Positions 43,702 through 52,947 of a stretch of DNA of 64,000 nt are shown here, in pieces (the stretch's first letter is position 1; each line of letters opens with the position of its first letter). The DNA lies in contig CAZVWE010000001.1 in assembly GCA_964631345.1 (NCBI GenBank), positions 418,734 through 482,733 on the forward strand. Reading direction: 5' to 3'. The translations under genes were made by a program, and so were the position numbers. The notes under the pieces are model-generated. The model worked only from the letters and a program-made list of their open reading frames with translations. It was not told the origin of the DNA and did no database searches. Origin of the DNA: MGBC163016 sp964631345. Lineage in GTDB: Bacteria > Actinomycetota > Coriobacteriia > Coriobacteriales > Eggerthellaceae.

Positions 43702-44379
43702 TTATCCGCGGTAATAAAGTACAGCGATTTGGGTTCGGTTTGATAATTCTTTTTTCGCCAAAATTGAACTTATATGGTTTCTCACCGTTCCTTCTGACAA
43801 AAACAGCTGCGAGGCAATTTCTCGATTATCCATTCCTTCCGCAACTAAACGAACAACTGCAAGCTCCCGTTCTGTCAAACCATCAAACCTCTCGCTATGT
43901 GAGCAGTCTTCCTCATCAGTTTTTGGCTGTTCGTTTACAAAAGTAAGATAATCCTCGCGAAGTTCATCATATGCAAACCTATATCCTTCGCGCTTAATTT
44001 GCTCACGAATATTTCGAATAGCAAAACCTGACGCAACCAAACATAAAATAAATTCCAGAACTATAACCTTCGTAGCACCGCTAACAACAAATAGATACAC
44101 ATTAGGCACAACCCAAACGAAGCGCTCAATCCACCTGCTTTCATGCATAGACAAATAGACCGCAACCGGAATGTAGAACAACACCTCGCTTAACACTGCC
44201 CCACATACATAAAAGACAATTTGCAAGACCACACGTATGGGTTCGTTCGCGAATTTACAGATGCTAACCAAAACTATCGATGCAAGCACACCAACAACAG
44301 CGAAATTGCTACTTCCAACACATATCGCGAAGATAAAACAGATAACGATTAGCGCTATTTCATCGATTAAATCATCCAT
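43702..44379 (-). CDS. LuxR-family regulator with membrane-spanning N-terminus
   Basis: A 225-residue protein with four or five hydrophobic segments in residues about 5-130. A C-terminal LuxR HTH follows (LTERELAVVRLVAEGMDNREIA, then LFLSEGTVRNHISSIL, about 165-220). It lacks a receiver domain. It is divergent from the ABC-2 exporter genes at 44605-47988 and is likely to regulate them through the palindrome at 44490-44503. It differs from the 12-span regulator at 36430 by its shorter membrane part. Confidence 0.85.
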   Translation of the reverse strand: MDDLIDEIALIVICFIFAICVGSSNFAVVGVLASIVLVSICKFANEPIRVVLQIVFYVCGAVLSEVLFYIPVAVYLSMHESRWIERFVWVVPNVYLFVVSGATKVIVLEFILCLVASGFAIRNIREQIKREGYRFAYDELREDYLTFVNEQPKTDEEDCSHSERFDGLTERELAVVRLVAEGMDNREIASQLFLSEGTVRNHISSILAKKELSNRTQIAVLYYRG

Positions 44380-44489
44380 AAAACAATCCTAGCGGTTATT
44401 GATAATGAATAGTTTACCTGTTAGATCAATGGCAACATTCAGAATTACAGTAATAAGTTTTCCCAGTTCAAGGCCTTATACAACAACGC

Positions 44490-44503
44490 ATGACAAATGT
44501 CAT
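44490..44503. promoter_or_regulatory. Candidate operator palindrome ATGACA-AA-TGTCAT
   Basis: A perfect 6+6 inverted repeat with a two-base centre in the divergent spacer between the LuxR gene and the ABC exporter operon, 102 bases before the exporter start. No other inverted repeat of this quality was noticed in the spacer 44380-44604. Confidence 0.45.
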
Positions 44504-44604
44504 ATTCCAAAACTCAACAAAATAGCACACGATTAGCATGTAATTAAAGGCTACGACATAGACCACGACAGAGAAGAAGCAAGCTAGCGGCAGGGAGGCA
44601 TTCC

Positions 44605-45570
44605 GTGCAATTAGAATCCGCGCAATCAAATACGAATCAACCGATCGTATACGTAAAAGATCTTGTTAAGCGTTACAGAACAACCGTAGCCCTTGATCAC
44701 TTCAATATGGATATATCCCCTGGAGAAATCTTTGGACTTTTAGGCCCAAATGGAAGCGGCAAAACAACGGCTATCAACTGCATTTTGCAGCTACTCACAT
44801 ACGACAAAGGCACGATCGAGTTGTTCGGAAAACCAATGACTCAAACAAGCTATGACCTAAAACGTCGCATTGGAATAGTTCCACAAAACATTGCTGTATT
44901 CGAAGAACTTAATGTTGAACAGAACATTGATTATTTCTGCAGTTTATATATAACCGATAATGCGCAACGCAAAAAGATGGTTCAAGATGCTATCGAATTT
45001 GTTGGCCTTGAAAACCACACTCATATGAGGCCGAAAAAACTGTCAGGCGGCCTTCTTCGCAGACTAAATATTGCTTGCGGAATAGCACATAGACCAGAAC
45101 TCGTGTTTTTAGATGAACCAACGGTTGCGGTTGATCCACAAAGCCGCGCATCCATCCTTGATGGTATAAAGCAGATGAACGCTGAAGGCTCAACCATCGT
45201 TTACACAAGCCACTACATGGAAGAGGTTGAGGAAATATGCACGCGAATTATGATTATGGACAAAGGTCACACACTTGCGTGCGGAACCAATGAAGAATTG
45301 AAAGCCCTTGTTGCGGCAGGCGAGAAAATAGTGATTGAAGCCGATGTAAGTGAGGCGGCACTCATTAAACTGCGCGGTCTTCCGCATGCACTAGGTGTGG
45401 AATACGAAAATCGACGTTTAGAAATTGTTTGCGAAAACGCTGAGCACAATGTCGCCGATGTGCTTGATGCCTTGTCTGCTGCGCGTATAAAACCGGGACG
45501 GATTTGGGCTGAGCCCCCAACACTTAACGATGTGTTCTTGGAAATCACTGGCCGCGAGTTACGAGATTAA
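44605..45570 (+). CDS. ABC-2 exporter ATP-binding protein
   Basis: A 321-residue ATPase of the daunorubicin/bacitracin-resistance type. Walker A is GPNGSGKTTAINCI (about 51-64). The signature is LSGGLLRRLNIACGIAH, a variant of the usual LSGGQ. Walker B is LVFLDEPTVAVDPQS, and the C-terminal 80 residues form a regulatory extension. GTG start with AGGGAGG six bases upstream. The next two genes encode its permeases, five to fifteen bases away or overlapping, so the three form one exporter. Confidence 0.93.
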   Translation: MQLESAQSNTNQPIVYVKDLVKRYRTTVALDHFNMDISPGEIFGLLGPNGSGKTTAINCILQLLTYDKGTIELFGKPMTQTSYDLKRRIGIVPQNIAVFEELNVEQNIDYFCSLYITDNAQRKKMVQDAIEFVGLENHTHMRPKKLSGGLLRRLNIACGIAHRPELVFLDEPTVAVDPQSRASILDGIKQMNAEGSTIVYTSHYMEEVEEICTRIMIMDKGHTLACGTNEELKALVAAGEKIVIEADVSEAALIKLRGLPHALGVEYENRRLEIVCENAEHNVADVLDALSAARIKPGRIWAEPPTLNDVFLEITGRELRD

Positions 45571-45590
45571 TCTGTGTGATTGGGGTAAAC

Positions 45591-46766
45591 ATGTGGACAA
45601 GCTTTAAATATTCACTGCTCCAAATCATACGTGTGCCAGGCATACTGATTTGGACGCTGATCTTTCCAATCGTTTTGGGGTCGCTTTTCGTGTTAATGCT
45701 GGGATCCCTCGATGATCGCGCAGAAACAACTTCGATTAAAGTCGCGGTTGTAGAAGACGACCAGGCTTTTAACGCCTTTGTAAAAGCACTCAGCGAAGGT
45801 GATGATGCACTCTTTGATGTTACCTATGCTGAATCTCCCGCTGAAGCTGCCGATCTCGTACGCAATAGTCTCGGTACAAACGATGAGTACGCAGGCTACA
45901 TATATTATGACGACGGTGCGGTGCAGACCGTGCTTTCAAAAGCAACAAATGCAGCAGAAGCCTACGAAGTAGAACCTTCAATACTTATGATGGTGATGGA
46001 TAGATATGCTGCAGAAGAAGCTTTGATCAAAAACATCATGATCAACAATCCATCGGCATTTGCAAATCCCGACTTTATGGAATCTATTACAGATCCTATC
46101 AAAGCGACGGTACGTACAAGCGTCACAGAAAACCAACCGCGTGAATCGCTTCACTACTATTTCGCGCTATTCGGAATGGCCGCTTTCTTTGGCTCCAATA
46201 TAGGGCTCGTTGGATTCCTGCAAATCCGCGCAAACACTTCTACACTAGCAGCAAGACGATCACTTGGTACGCTTTCACATGCAAAAACCGCATTTGTTAC
46301 ACTACTTGCAAGCTGGCTTTTATCGTTTGTGAGCTTGCTAATTTTATTTGCATATCTTGTATTTGTTGGTAACGTAGATTTTGGAAATCGTTCAGGGATA
46401 TGCATACTTATCTGCCTTATAGCATCCCTTTGCGCAACAGCATTCGGATGCGCTATGTCAGCAATCCCCAAAATCCCAGATCAAGCAAAAGCTGGCCTCA
46501 TCAGCGGAATCGTATGTTTAGCGTCTTTGTTTGCTGGACTTTATGGAACGTTTGCAATGGACTTCGCCAACATGGTGTCCCAAAATGCACCCTGGCTAGA
46601 CATAATCAACCCTATCGTCCAGGTTTGCCAAGCCTTCTACGCAACGATGTTCTATGACACCTACGCACAAACATATGGACATCTCGTCATTTTGTTAATC
46701 ATGACTCTTATCTTTTTTGCCGTATCAGCTCGTTCACTGAGGAGGCAACGCTATGCAAGCCTTTAA
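45591..46766 (+). CDS. ABC-2 type permease, first subunit
   Basis: A 391-residue membrane protein. There is one N-terminal span (about 10-35), a long external domain (about 40-190), then five to six spans (about 195-385), the pattern of ABC2_membrane_3. I set the start at ATG 45591 (MWTSFKYSLL), preceded by TTGGGGTAAAC; an upstream GTG is possible. It overlaps the next gene by 14 bases. Likely exports a lipophilic or peptide substrate; no substrate can be read from sequence. Confidence 0.88.
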   Translation: MWTSFKYSLLQIIRVPGILIWTLIFPIVLGSLFVLMLGSLDDRAETTSIKVAVVEDDQAFNAFVKALSEGDDALFDVTYAESPAEAADLVRNSLGTNDEYAGYIYYDDGAVQTVLSKATNAAEAYEVEPSILMMVMDRYAAEEALIKNIMINNPSAFANPDFMESITDPIKATVRTSVTENQPRESLHYYFALFGMAAFFGSNIGLVGFLQIRANTSTLAARRSLGTLSHAKTAFVTLLASWLLSFVSLLILFAYLVFVGNVDFGNRSGICILICLIASLCATAFGCAMSAIPKIPDQAKAGLISGIVCLASLFAGLYGTFAMDFANMVSQNAPWLDIINPIVQVCQAFYATMFYDTYAQTYGHLVILLIMTLIFFAVSARSLRRQRYASL

Positions 46767-47988
46767 GTGCGCAATGCGAATCATGTTCGCATCGTACCTA
46801 TTCCCGTTAATTTACATAGTTGGATTTAGTTTTGTGAGTGTGCTGCTGGCCACGGCAGCCATCCCTGTAGACAATAACCGAGAATCTGATTTCCAACGCG
46901 CCGAATATACGTATTCAATCATCGATCGAGATAACAGTACCATTTCGCGCTCTATCGCAGAAGCACTTAAAGAAGGTGGTAATGCAGTTTATGTGGAAGA
47001 TGATCGTGTGGCCATTCAGGATGTGGTTGCAAAAGGGCTTACAGACTATTTACTGATCATCCCTGAAAGTTACGAACAACAATTCATAGAGGCAGAAAGC
47101 CCCGAAGACATTCCAGAAATGAAAGCAATATATAGCTACTCATCACTTTCTGGAGCATACGTGGATGAAGCGGTAAGTGAATACGTATCTCTCTTACATA
47201 CACTTATGATGACTGAAGGTGTAGATGATATTCCAGCACGTACACAAGACGCTCTTGAGTTTGCTGCAAAGCAAGCGCATGGCACAATACTTGAAGGTGA
47301 AGAAGCTTATAGCGAATTAGACCGGCTTGTTTTCTATCTCACATGGGGAATGTATCCGCTGTTTACAGGCATTACGGTATGTATCGGCGTTTTGCTATAT
47401 CGAATTAGTCGTGCAGATGTTCGCCGTCGCAACCTTGCATCACCTATGCCATTGCGTTCTTTGAATGTACAACTCATTTTGAGCTGTCTTGTAGTAGCTT
47501 TGGTTTCTGTTGTGTGGGTGCTTGCGCTCGGGGCTATCGTATTTCCAGAAGGCACCGCAAAACTAGGTGTGCCTGGCATGGCAGCATATATGCTTATTGT
47601 GTCCGTGTTTGCCTTAATTCCAACATCTATAGGGTTCATGTTAGGGATGCTGGGCGCTAATACAGCTGTTGCTAATTCTGTTGGAAATATCGCAGGTCTT
47701 GCTATTTCGTTTTTCGGTGGCGCTTGGTTTTCAATTAGTCTTATGGCACCAGCCGTGCAAGAAATTGCTCATTGGTTACCCGGTTATTGGTACACACAAG
47801 CATGCACAACTGTTGCCGATTTAATCACAGGAGCAGCAGGTGCAGAAATAAGCACAGTATGGGCATCGATTGGCGTAATGCTGTTATTCGCACTTGCGTT
47901 TCTCTGTATTGGAATTGCCGCTAGCAAAAAGCGAACACAAACTGCAGAAGCTGGAGGGAATCGTGCAGCTGAAATTTCTGTCGCATAG
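46753..47988 (+). CDS. ABC-2 type permease, second subunit
   Basis: A 411-residue protein with the same plan as its neighbour: an N-terminal span, an external domain (about 35-185) and six spans in the C-half. It starts at ATG 46753, with AGGAGG inside the end of the preceding gene, so translation is coupled. The two permeases are probably a heterodimer with the ATPase at 44605. The 3' end (GCTGAAATTTCTGTCGCATAG) seeds the repeat after the stop. Confidence 0.88.
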   Translation: MQAFKCAMRIMFASYLFPLIYIVGFSFVSVLLATAAIPVDNNRESDFQRAEYTYSIIDRDNSTISRSIAEALKEGGNAVYVEDDRVAIQDVVAKGLTDYLLIIPESYEQQFIEAESPEDIPEMKAIYSYSSLSGAYVDEAVSEYVSLLHTLMMTEGVDDIPARTQDALEFAAKQAHGTILEGEEAYSELDRLVFYLTWGMYPLFTGITVCIGVLLYRISRADVRRRNLASPMPLRSLNVQLILSCLVVALVSVVWVLALGAIVFPEGTAKLGVPGMAAYMLIVSVFALIPTSIGFMLGMLGANTAVANSVGNIAGLAISFFGGAWFSISLMAPAVQEIAHWLPGYWYTQACTTVADLITGAAGAEISTVWASIGVMLLFALAFLCIGIAASKKRTQTAEAGGNRAAEISVA

Positions 47989-48036
47989 CTTACACTGAAA
48001 ATATAGCATCACTGAAAATATAGCGTCGCTGAAAAA
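47967..48036. repeat. Degenerate 17-base repeat seeded at the permease 3' end
   Basis: CACTGAAAATATAGCAT and CACTGAAAATATAGCGT are adjacent 17-base units. A further CGCTGAAAAATTGG follows, and the coding end GCTGAAATTTCTG precedes. Confidence 0.75.
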
Positions 48037-48048
48037 TTGGCACCATCT

Positions 48049-48079
48049 AAATTCTAGGATTATCCTAATCCTAGAATTT
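48049..48079. terminator. Long perfect hairpin after the ABC exporter operon
   Basis: AAATTCTAGGAT (48049-48060) pairs with ATCCTAGAATTT (48068-48079) over 12 bases around a seven-base loop. It is AT-rich and has only TTTG after it, so it is either a modest terminator of the exporter operon or an operator for the XRE gene. Confidence 0.5.
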
Positions 48080-48277
48080 GGCGCCTACGCTGGAGTTTGC
48101 AACTACAGGGTGCATTAAATTTTGCGAAAATGAACGGCAAAGTTGGTAGTTTGCTACTAAGCCGCCATTTATTGTTCGTTAGCAACAGAGGTGATTTTGG
48201 TTAATGGTCTGCGATTTTTTCAATTACTTTTCCAATCCCTCAATTACAAAATAACTAACGAACAGGAAGAGATAAAC

Positions 48278-49315
48278 ATGAGTTTTAGAGACAATCTGAT
48301 TTACTTAAGAGCCTCTCACAATATGACCCAGGAACAACTTGCGATGATGCTTGGAGTTAGCAGGCAGTCTGTCACAAAATGGGAAGCTGAAAAGTCTTAT
48401 CCAGAAATGGATAAGTTAATCAAGCTCTGTCAGATATTTGACTGCACGCTTGATGAACTTGTACAAGGCGATCTTACACAAAAGCCACAAAATCCAACCG
48501 ATGCAAGCCCTATTACGGCTTCTAAAGTTCTCGCAAATAACCCACCTGCAGATATATTTGACTACGATGCTTTTATGCGCAAATTCGCACAGAAAATTTC
48601 AAATGGAGTCATGTTGATAATTTTAGGCACTTCGATCTCTACCCTATTCTTCGCTTCTGGCGAACCCAATGCACTGCATGGCGCCTTGCTTCCTGAAAAC
48701 ATTGCAGCAACATTGGGTTTCATAATTCTGATAGCGTTTGTGGCAATAAGCCTCGGTTTGTTCATCCCTGCCGGAATGGAACATTCCAAATTCGTAAGAG
48801 CGCACCCCTTTATTGAGGATTTCTACTCCGAGCAAGACAAATCGGAAGCTCGATCTTCTTTTACATATCAACTAATCGTAGGCATTATTCTTGTAGGTAT
48901 AGGTGTCTCTATTATTTTGCCGCTTTCAGATACAGGACTCGAGGACACTCTCGGGGTGTTCCTGCTTTTAGTATTTGTTGCTGTTGGAGTGCGACTCATA
49001 GTTCATGGCGGAATGACTCTTTCACGTGTCAATATTGACGCATACAACATGGCTGCAGGAGAGGTGCTTACATCATCAGAAATCATGAAGACCAATCTTT
49101 CGCAAGATCAAAAAGATCGCCTAGAGGCAACCAATAAATCAAACCGACAAATTGGTGCATTTTGCGGAATGATAATGATTATGGCAACCATCGTTGGAAT
49201 GATCCTATTGTTTGTACCGCAATGCCAAAGTCCATTATTCTGGCTTGCATGGCCAATCGGCGGACTCCTTTGCGGAATGGTGTCTGTACTAATAAAGGGA
49301 CTATCGAGTGACTAG
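48278..49315 (+). CDS. XRE-family regulator fused to a membrane domain
   Basis: A 345-residue protein. The N-terminal Cro/C1 HTH (about residues 5-62) reads LRASHNMTQEQLAMMLGVSRQSVTKWEAEKSYPEMDKL. After a linker come two pairs of membrane spans (about 108-165 and 195-255) and two more near the C-terminus (about 285-340). Such HTH-plus-membrane proteins are common in Firmicutes and Coriobacteriia, with unknown signals. I set the start at ATG 48278, with AGGAAGAG upstream; the longer frame adds non-conserved residues. Confidence 0.85.
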   Translation: MSFRDNLIYLRASHNMTQEQLAMMLGVSRQSVTKWEAEKSYPEMDKLIKLCQIFDCTLDELVQGDLTQKPQNPTDASPITASKVLANNPPADIFDYDAFMRKFAQKISNGVMLIILGTSISTLFFASGEPNALHGALLPENIAATLGFIILIAFVAISLGLFIPAGMEHSKFVRAHPFIEDFYSEQDKSEARSSFTYQLIVGIILVGIGVSIILPLSDTGLEDTLGVFLLLVFVAVGVRLIVHGGMTLSRVNIDAYNMAAGEVLTSSEIMKTNLSQDQKDRLEATNKSNRQIGAFCGMIMIMATIVGMILLFVPQCQSPLFWLAWPIGGLLCGMVSVLIKGLSSD

Positions 49316-49383
49316 ATTCTATGACGACTAGGCTCCGTGCTAACCAGGATTCGTGCTAACCAGGATCTGTGCTAGCTAGGCTT
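49308..49383. repeat. 14-16 base degenerate repeat anchored on two stop codons
   Basis: Units GTGACTAGATTCTA (containing the TAG stop of the XRE gene), TGACGACTAGGCTCC, GTGCTAACCAGGATTC, GTGCTAACCAGGATCT and GTGCTAGCTAGGCTT run up to the stop of the convergent LysR relic at 49383. Confidence 0.85.
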
Positions 49384-49970
49384 TATGTTTCGGTGCTTTC
49401 AGTCCTATCTGATATTGGTCGAGATGGACACCACCTAAGGAATCGATCTTTTTCTAATAGCCATTCAATAAAGTGCTCTATCTGATTTCGTTTTGGACTG
49501 TTTTCAATATATACAGCATAGTCATAGACATTTTCAAAATCCCCTTCCAAGGGGATTTTGAAGCATCCTTCGATTTCAATCTTTTGTGGAAGGTCTTCAA
49601 AATCGGTTATACCGATTCCGGATGTCCTTTTAATCGCCCTGAGAGCAAGCGCAGAATTATCAATATAACTAATTTCTAAATTATTCTTTTTAAGGTTAGA
49701 CATTGCGCTGAATAAAGCTCTATATCGTTGCTCTGCGTCGTTTGGAAGAATGAAATTACGATCAAGCACATCTTCAATATTCAGAGTCTCTTTATCCGAC
49801 AATGGATCTTCTTTTCTTACGATGAAGCCAAGCTTGGCCACACGTAAAGGCACTGCAATGCAACCCTCCAATTCACTTTCTAACGATCTTAGAATTAGTA
49901 AATCTCTTTCTCCGCTGAGCAGCATATCTTCCATGGTCTCAAAGTTGATTGATTTCCATGAGCGTCTCAC
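49383..49970 (-). pseudogene. LysR-type regulator remnant (substrate-binding domain)
   Basis: The 195 residues match the C-terminal two thirds of a LysR substrate-binding domain (GERDLLILRSLE, CIAVPLRVAKLGFIVRKEDPL, LALRAIKRTSGIGITDFED), but there is no HTH. Further upstream on the same strand, up to about 50110, another frame reads GLTQADMMLEELKQK then a stop; this resembles the LysR linker. The DNA-binding part is therefore probably broken. A GTG opens the frame but has no convincing ribosome site. Alternatively it is a stand-alone periplasmic-binding-like protein. Confidence 0.6.
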
Positions 49971-50251
49971 CCCCGTGTTACAACCCTTCTTTCATAGATT
50001 GAATATCAACCTTCTGTTTTAGTTCCTCAAGCATCATATCTGCCTGGGTCAATCCTTCATCTCCTTCCGCAACCTTTATGTTATGCAATAAAGAGGGAAA
50101 TACCAGCGCCGCTTTAGTTGTCAGCGTCAATCAGAAATTGACAAACATAATGAGACTGAGATTCAGAAGACAAGTGGGGTAACGGTGTCGAAGATGCTTC
50201 AGCCATGACAGCAGCCTTGCTGGCGCTCTTTCCTCAACCACTTCTCTTGTT

Positions 50252-50334
50252 GGCACCCTCCCAATTTTCGGTACCGTCCCGATTTTCGGGCAATCCCGTT
50301 TGTCGGGCAATCCCGTTTGTCGGTACTATCCAAG
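50252..50334. repeat. 17-base tandem repeat (CGGGCAATCCCGTTTGT)
   Basis: Two perfect copies at 50287-50303 and 50304-50320, with diverged copies before (GGCACCCTCCCAATTTT, CGGTACCGTCCCGATTTT) and after (CGGTACTATCCAAG). The rest of the 49971-50401 gap holds the LysR relic and no other gene that I can support. Confidence 0.88.
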
Positions 50335-50401
50335 TTCCAACAACACTTCTCTTGCCAACATAATTGATAAACTAATTACAACACGATACAGGGGGATATA
50401 T

Positions 50402-50971
50402 ATGAACCAAGGGTTAAAAACAGCATGCTGGATAATCGCAATTGCAACCGTAATATTTTGTGACCTATCCCTCTTGATCCTTTTTGGAATGACCTTTGCA
50501 GAAGAGTCCGGAGGTTGTTTCGCGTACATTGTGTCCGACATAATCATGCCATTCATAACAATCGGTATCCCCATCCTAGAACTCACAAGCGTCGTACTTG
50601 GCATTATCGCAGCAGTAAACACTAATCCTTGTACCCTAAAAACCACACGATCAATCATGCTATTGTTCAAGCTCGGGCTCATTCCGTTTTTTATTTTGGG
50701 AACATTGCTAGAACTTATGTGCTTCGTAATGGGGTTCCATCCAATTTTTGTTGGATTCGGCTGGGCTATAGGACTTGTAATTGGAGCGCTTGGTTGGCTA
50801 ACTATGATGTCCGGTAGTGTTTGGGGAATCGCTACCGCAGTACAAATGAAAAAGCAGCAACTAATAAGCGGAACCGAGCTTGCCGCGCATATTGTGCTTC
50901 AGTTACTTTTCGTTGCCGATGTAATCAGTGCGATCATCCTTTTTGTTCGCTCTAGACGCTCGCTAAACTAG
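50402..50971 (+). CDS. Hypothetical membrane protein
   Basis: A 189-residue protein with five probable membrane spans (about 8-30, 42-75, 88-120, 122-145 and 160-183) and short loops. I do not recognise a family; it resembles small DUF-type membrane proteins of Coriobacteriia. I set the start at ATG 50402 (MNQGLKTACW), with AGGGGGAT just upstream; the frame extends 34 codons further, but through the repeat region. Confidence 0.65.
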   Translation: MNQGLKTACWIIAIATVIFCDLSLLILFGMTFAEESGGCFAYIVSDIIMPFITIGIPILELTSVVLGIIAAVNTNPCTLKTTRSIMLLFKLGLIPFFILGTLLELMCFVMGFHPIFVGFGWAIGLVIGALGWLTMMSGSVWGIATAVQMKKQQLISGTELAAHIVLQLLFVADVISAIILFVRSRRSLN

Positions 50972-51007
50972 GCGCTAGCTAAAACAGACAACCATTCGAA
51001 TTTAAAA

Positions 51008-51043
51008 GTACAACCATTTGTTGTACATATTATGTTGTACAAT
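51008..51043 (+). promoter_or_regulatory. Candidate toxin-antitoxin operator (GTACAAC / GTTGTAC half-sites)
   Basis: GTACAAC at 51008-51014 and GTTGTAC at 51020-51026 form an inverted repeat. A third GTTGTAC at 51034-51040 follows, overlapping a possible -10 (TACAAT). It lies 26 bases before the antitoxin ATG, where an autoregulating antitoxin would bind. Confidence 0.55.
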
Positions 51044-51069
51044 AGCACCCAAAATGATAAGGAGTTTAT

Positions 51070-51366
51070 ATGGCGGATGCAATGGTTACAGGCCGTATGC
51101 CGCAGCAAAAAAAGAGCAGAGGCATGCGCATATTAAAGCGAAATGGACTATCAGCGTCACAAGCTGTAAATATGATGTTTGATCGCATTATTGAGGACGG
51201 AGATGCGTCTTTTCTACAAGAGAAACCAAGTTATACAAATTCTGATAGTTGGGCACATGCGGCAGCTTTTATAGACACCCTTCCACAAAAGCGGTCGTCG
51301 AAATACGATGACATGACTAAGAGTCAATTAAAAACAGAGCGCCTTGCATCACGCGGATTAATTTAA
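51070..51366 (+). CDS. RelB/DinJ-like antitoxin
   Basis: A 98-residue protein whose residues about 6-42 (VTGRMPQQKKSRGMRILKRN, then GLSASQAVNMMFDRIIEDG) match the DinJ/RelB ribbon-helix-helix pattern. The C-terminal half is a flexible toxin-binding tail. It should neutralise the PIN toxin encoded 15 bases downstream and repress its own promoter. ATG with AAGGAG upstream. Confidence 0.8.
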   Translation: MADAMVTGRMPQQKKSRGMRILKRNGLSASQAVNMMFDRIIEDGDASFLQEKPSYTNSDSWAHAAAFIDTLPQKRSSKYDDMTKSQLKTERLASRGLI

Positions 51367-51381
51367 TTGTAGAGTGATTTA

Positions 51382-51846
51382 ATGGCTGTTGCGAAAGTAG
51401 TTTTAGACACAAACATTGTTCTCGACTATTTAAATATCAGAGAACCCTATTATGAAAAAACTCGACTACTTATGATAGGCGGGCGTGTCGGGGAATTTGC
51501 TTTATGGATATCTTCTTCTCAGATAACCGATCTTATATACATACTGTCTAATGGCGGACGTAAAAAAGAAATGCCCGATGCATTAAAAATGCTTAGAGGC
51601 CTTCGAACATTTGTAAATGTATTTGCGATCAGTGAGCGCGAAATAGATATCATGCTTTCATCCGAATGGAAAGATGCTGAAGATTATTTGGTCTATGAAA
51701 TAGCCCTAGCATTACAAGCCGACATGATCATTACTCGTGATAAGCAAGGATTTCCAAAGGGCTTAGTAAAAACAGGTGACTGTGACGATTTTTTTGCTTG
51801 GTTAAAAAAGGATCGAAATCTTGTTTATGACCAAATAGATTGCTGA
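51382..51846 (+). CDS. PIN-domain toxin
   Basis: A 154-residue PIN-fold endoribonuclease. VVLDTNIVLDYLN (Asp 8) is the first acidic motif, WKDAEDYLVYEIALALQADMI holds further acidic residues, and IITRDKQGFPKG supplies the last. PIN toxins cleave mRNA, tRNA or rRNA in a metal-dependent way. The pairing with a DinJ-like antitoxin rather than VapB or Phd is less common but is repeated in the second module at 52.5 kb. Confidence 0.85.
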   Translation: MAVAKVVLDTNIVLDYLNIREPYYEKTRLLMIGGRVGEFALWISSSQITDLIYILSNGGRKKEMPDALKMLRGLRTFVNVFAISEREIDIMLSSEWKDAEDYLVYEIALALQADMIITRDKQGFPKGLVKTGDCDDFFAWLKKDRNLVYDQIDC

Positions 51847-52006
51847 CTATATTCATGGCATAGCCTTCTTCGACATCTTCTCTGATACGCGCATTATTTC
51901 ATACATTTCTGCTACGAATCCGCCAAATGCAACAACCTGTTTCTTGCGACGGATTTCCTTCTTGAGATAATAAAAGCAATGATTGTATAAGAGAAAGGAA
52001 GTCCTC

Positions 52007-52462
52007 ATGGCAATGAAGGACGTAATCACTGCGATTCGTACCGAGAAAGGTTTGACGCAAGAGGAGATGGCACGTGGACTTTATGTAACACGTCAGGCGA
52101 TTTCGCGATGGGAGACGGGCGAAACCTCGCCAGGCATCGACATGGTCAAACTAATTTGCACCACATTCCAAGTGCCCCTAGAGCGTTTCTTCGAAATGCC
52201 GGTCGAGTACTACTGCCAGTGTTGCTCAATGCCTATGCTGCAGCCAGAGTTGCATGGCACCGAGGCCGACGGATCGCCTAGCGAGAATTATTGCAAGTAT
52301 TGCTACGAGAAGGGTGGCTTTACGGCGAAGGATGTGGATATGGACGAGTTCATCGAAGCGACAGCTCAGATGGAAGCGGACGCAATGGGTATCTCACGCG
52401 AAGAAGCCGTATCGTTTATGGGCACGTTGCTGCCGCATTTAAAACGCTGGGCTCAGGATTAA
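52007..52462 (+). CDS. XRE regulator with C-terminal zinc ribbon
   Basis: A 151-residue protein. The HTH (about residues 4-58) contains GLTQEEMARGLYVTRQAISRWETGETSPGI. After it comes a putative zinc ribbon (EYYCQCCSMPML ... NYCKYCYEKGGF, cysteines in two CxxC pairs), then a helical C-terminus. This HTH plus Zn_ribbon_2 layout is a known family of unknown signal. I set the start at ATG 52007. Base composition looks more GC-rich than its neighbours, hinting at a different origin. It sits between two toxin-antitoxin modules. Confidence 0.85.
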   Translation: MAMKDVITAIRTEKGLTQEEMARGLYVTRQAISRWETGETSPGIDMVKLICTTFQVPLERFFEMPVEYYCQCCSMPMLQPELHGTEADGSPSENYCKYCYEKGGFTAKDVDMDEFIEATAQMEADAMGISREEAVSFMGTLLPHLKRWAQD

Positions 52463-52504
52463 TGAGAATAACAGGGGCATAAACGCCTTTTTTGTCCTCA
52501 TTAA
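52459..52504. terminator. Shared terminator of two convergent genes
   Basis: TTAATGAG / CTCATTAA (eight base pairs) enclose an inner GGC/GCC hairpin and a TTTTTT run. Both stop codons fall in the stem arms. Confidence 0.45.
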
Positions 52505-52947
52505 ATCACGATATCATCGTATGAAATACCATTATCGTCTTTCATACGCTGGAGAAAAGTATCAGCATCTAGAGCATCAATGGGACAAAGTCGCGCCAAC
52601 TCGACATCGCGAGTTATGAAGCAATCGGCTTTGATGTGTTTCGATGATCCTACGATGAGAAAATCTTCTACATCAGCCCAGTTTGACTTTAGGGCTGGTT
52701 CAAGGTCGGTCGCGTAAGTTCCGCATGGTATTAAAAACTCAAGGCTTGCAAGCAGCGCTCGCTTTACATCTGCATCCGGAGCGTTCTTCCGCAAGATATA
52801 GAAAGCATCTGCGAACGATTGCGTACTAGCCCACAGTTGAACGTCGCCGAAAGCTGAGGCGATGCATAGCTTCCGGGCAGCATCTGCAAAAGGTTTTCTG
52901 CAAGCAATCAGATCAACGAGAATGTTCGTATCAAGCAAGAGCTTCAT
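52501..52947 (-). CDS. PIN-domain toxin, second module
   Basis: A 148-residue PIN protein. MKLLLDTNILVDLIACRKPF holds the first Asp (residue 6), SNWADVEDFLIVGSSKHIKAD a middle acidic site, and CFITRDVELAR the last. I set the start at ATG 52947, within the end of the antitoxin gene; the frame reads further upstream only because it overlaps that gene. It is paralogous in plan to the toxin at 51382-51846 but encoded on the opposite strand. Confidence 0.87.
   Translation of the reverse strand: MKLLLDTNILVDLIACRKPFADAARKLCIASAFGDVQLWASTQSFADAFYILRKNAPDADVKRALLASLEFLIPCGTYATDLEPALKSNWADVEDFLIVGSSKHIKADCFITRDVELARLCPIDALDADTFLQRMKDDNGISYDDIVI

Noticed and set aside
51853..52008. 51-codon minus-strand frame (MRTSFLLYNHCFYYLKKE...)
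   Set aside because: It begins inside the ribosome site of the XRE gene on the other strand, has no ribosome site of its own, and matches nothing I know; possibly an eroded fragment.
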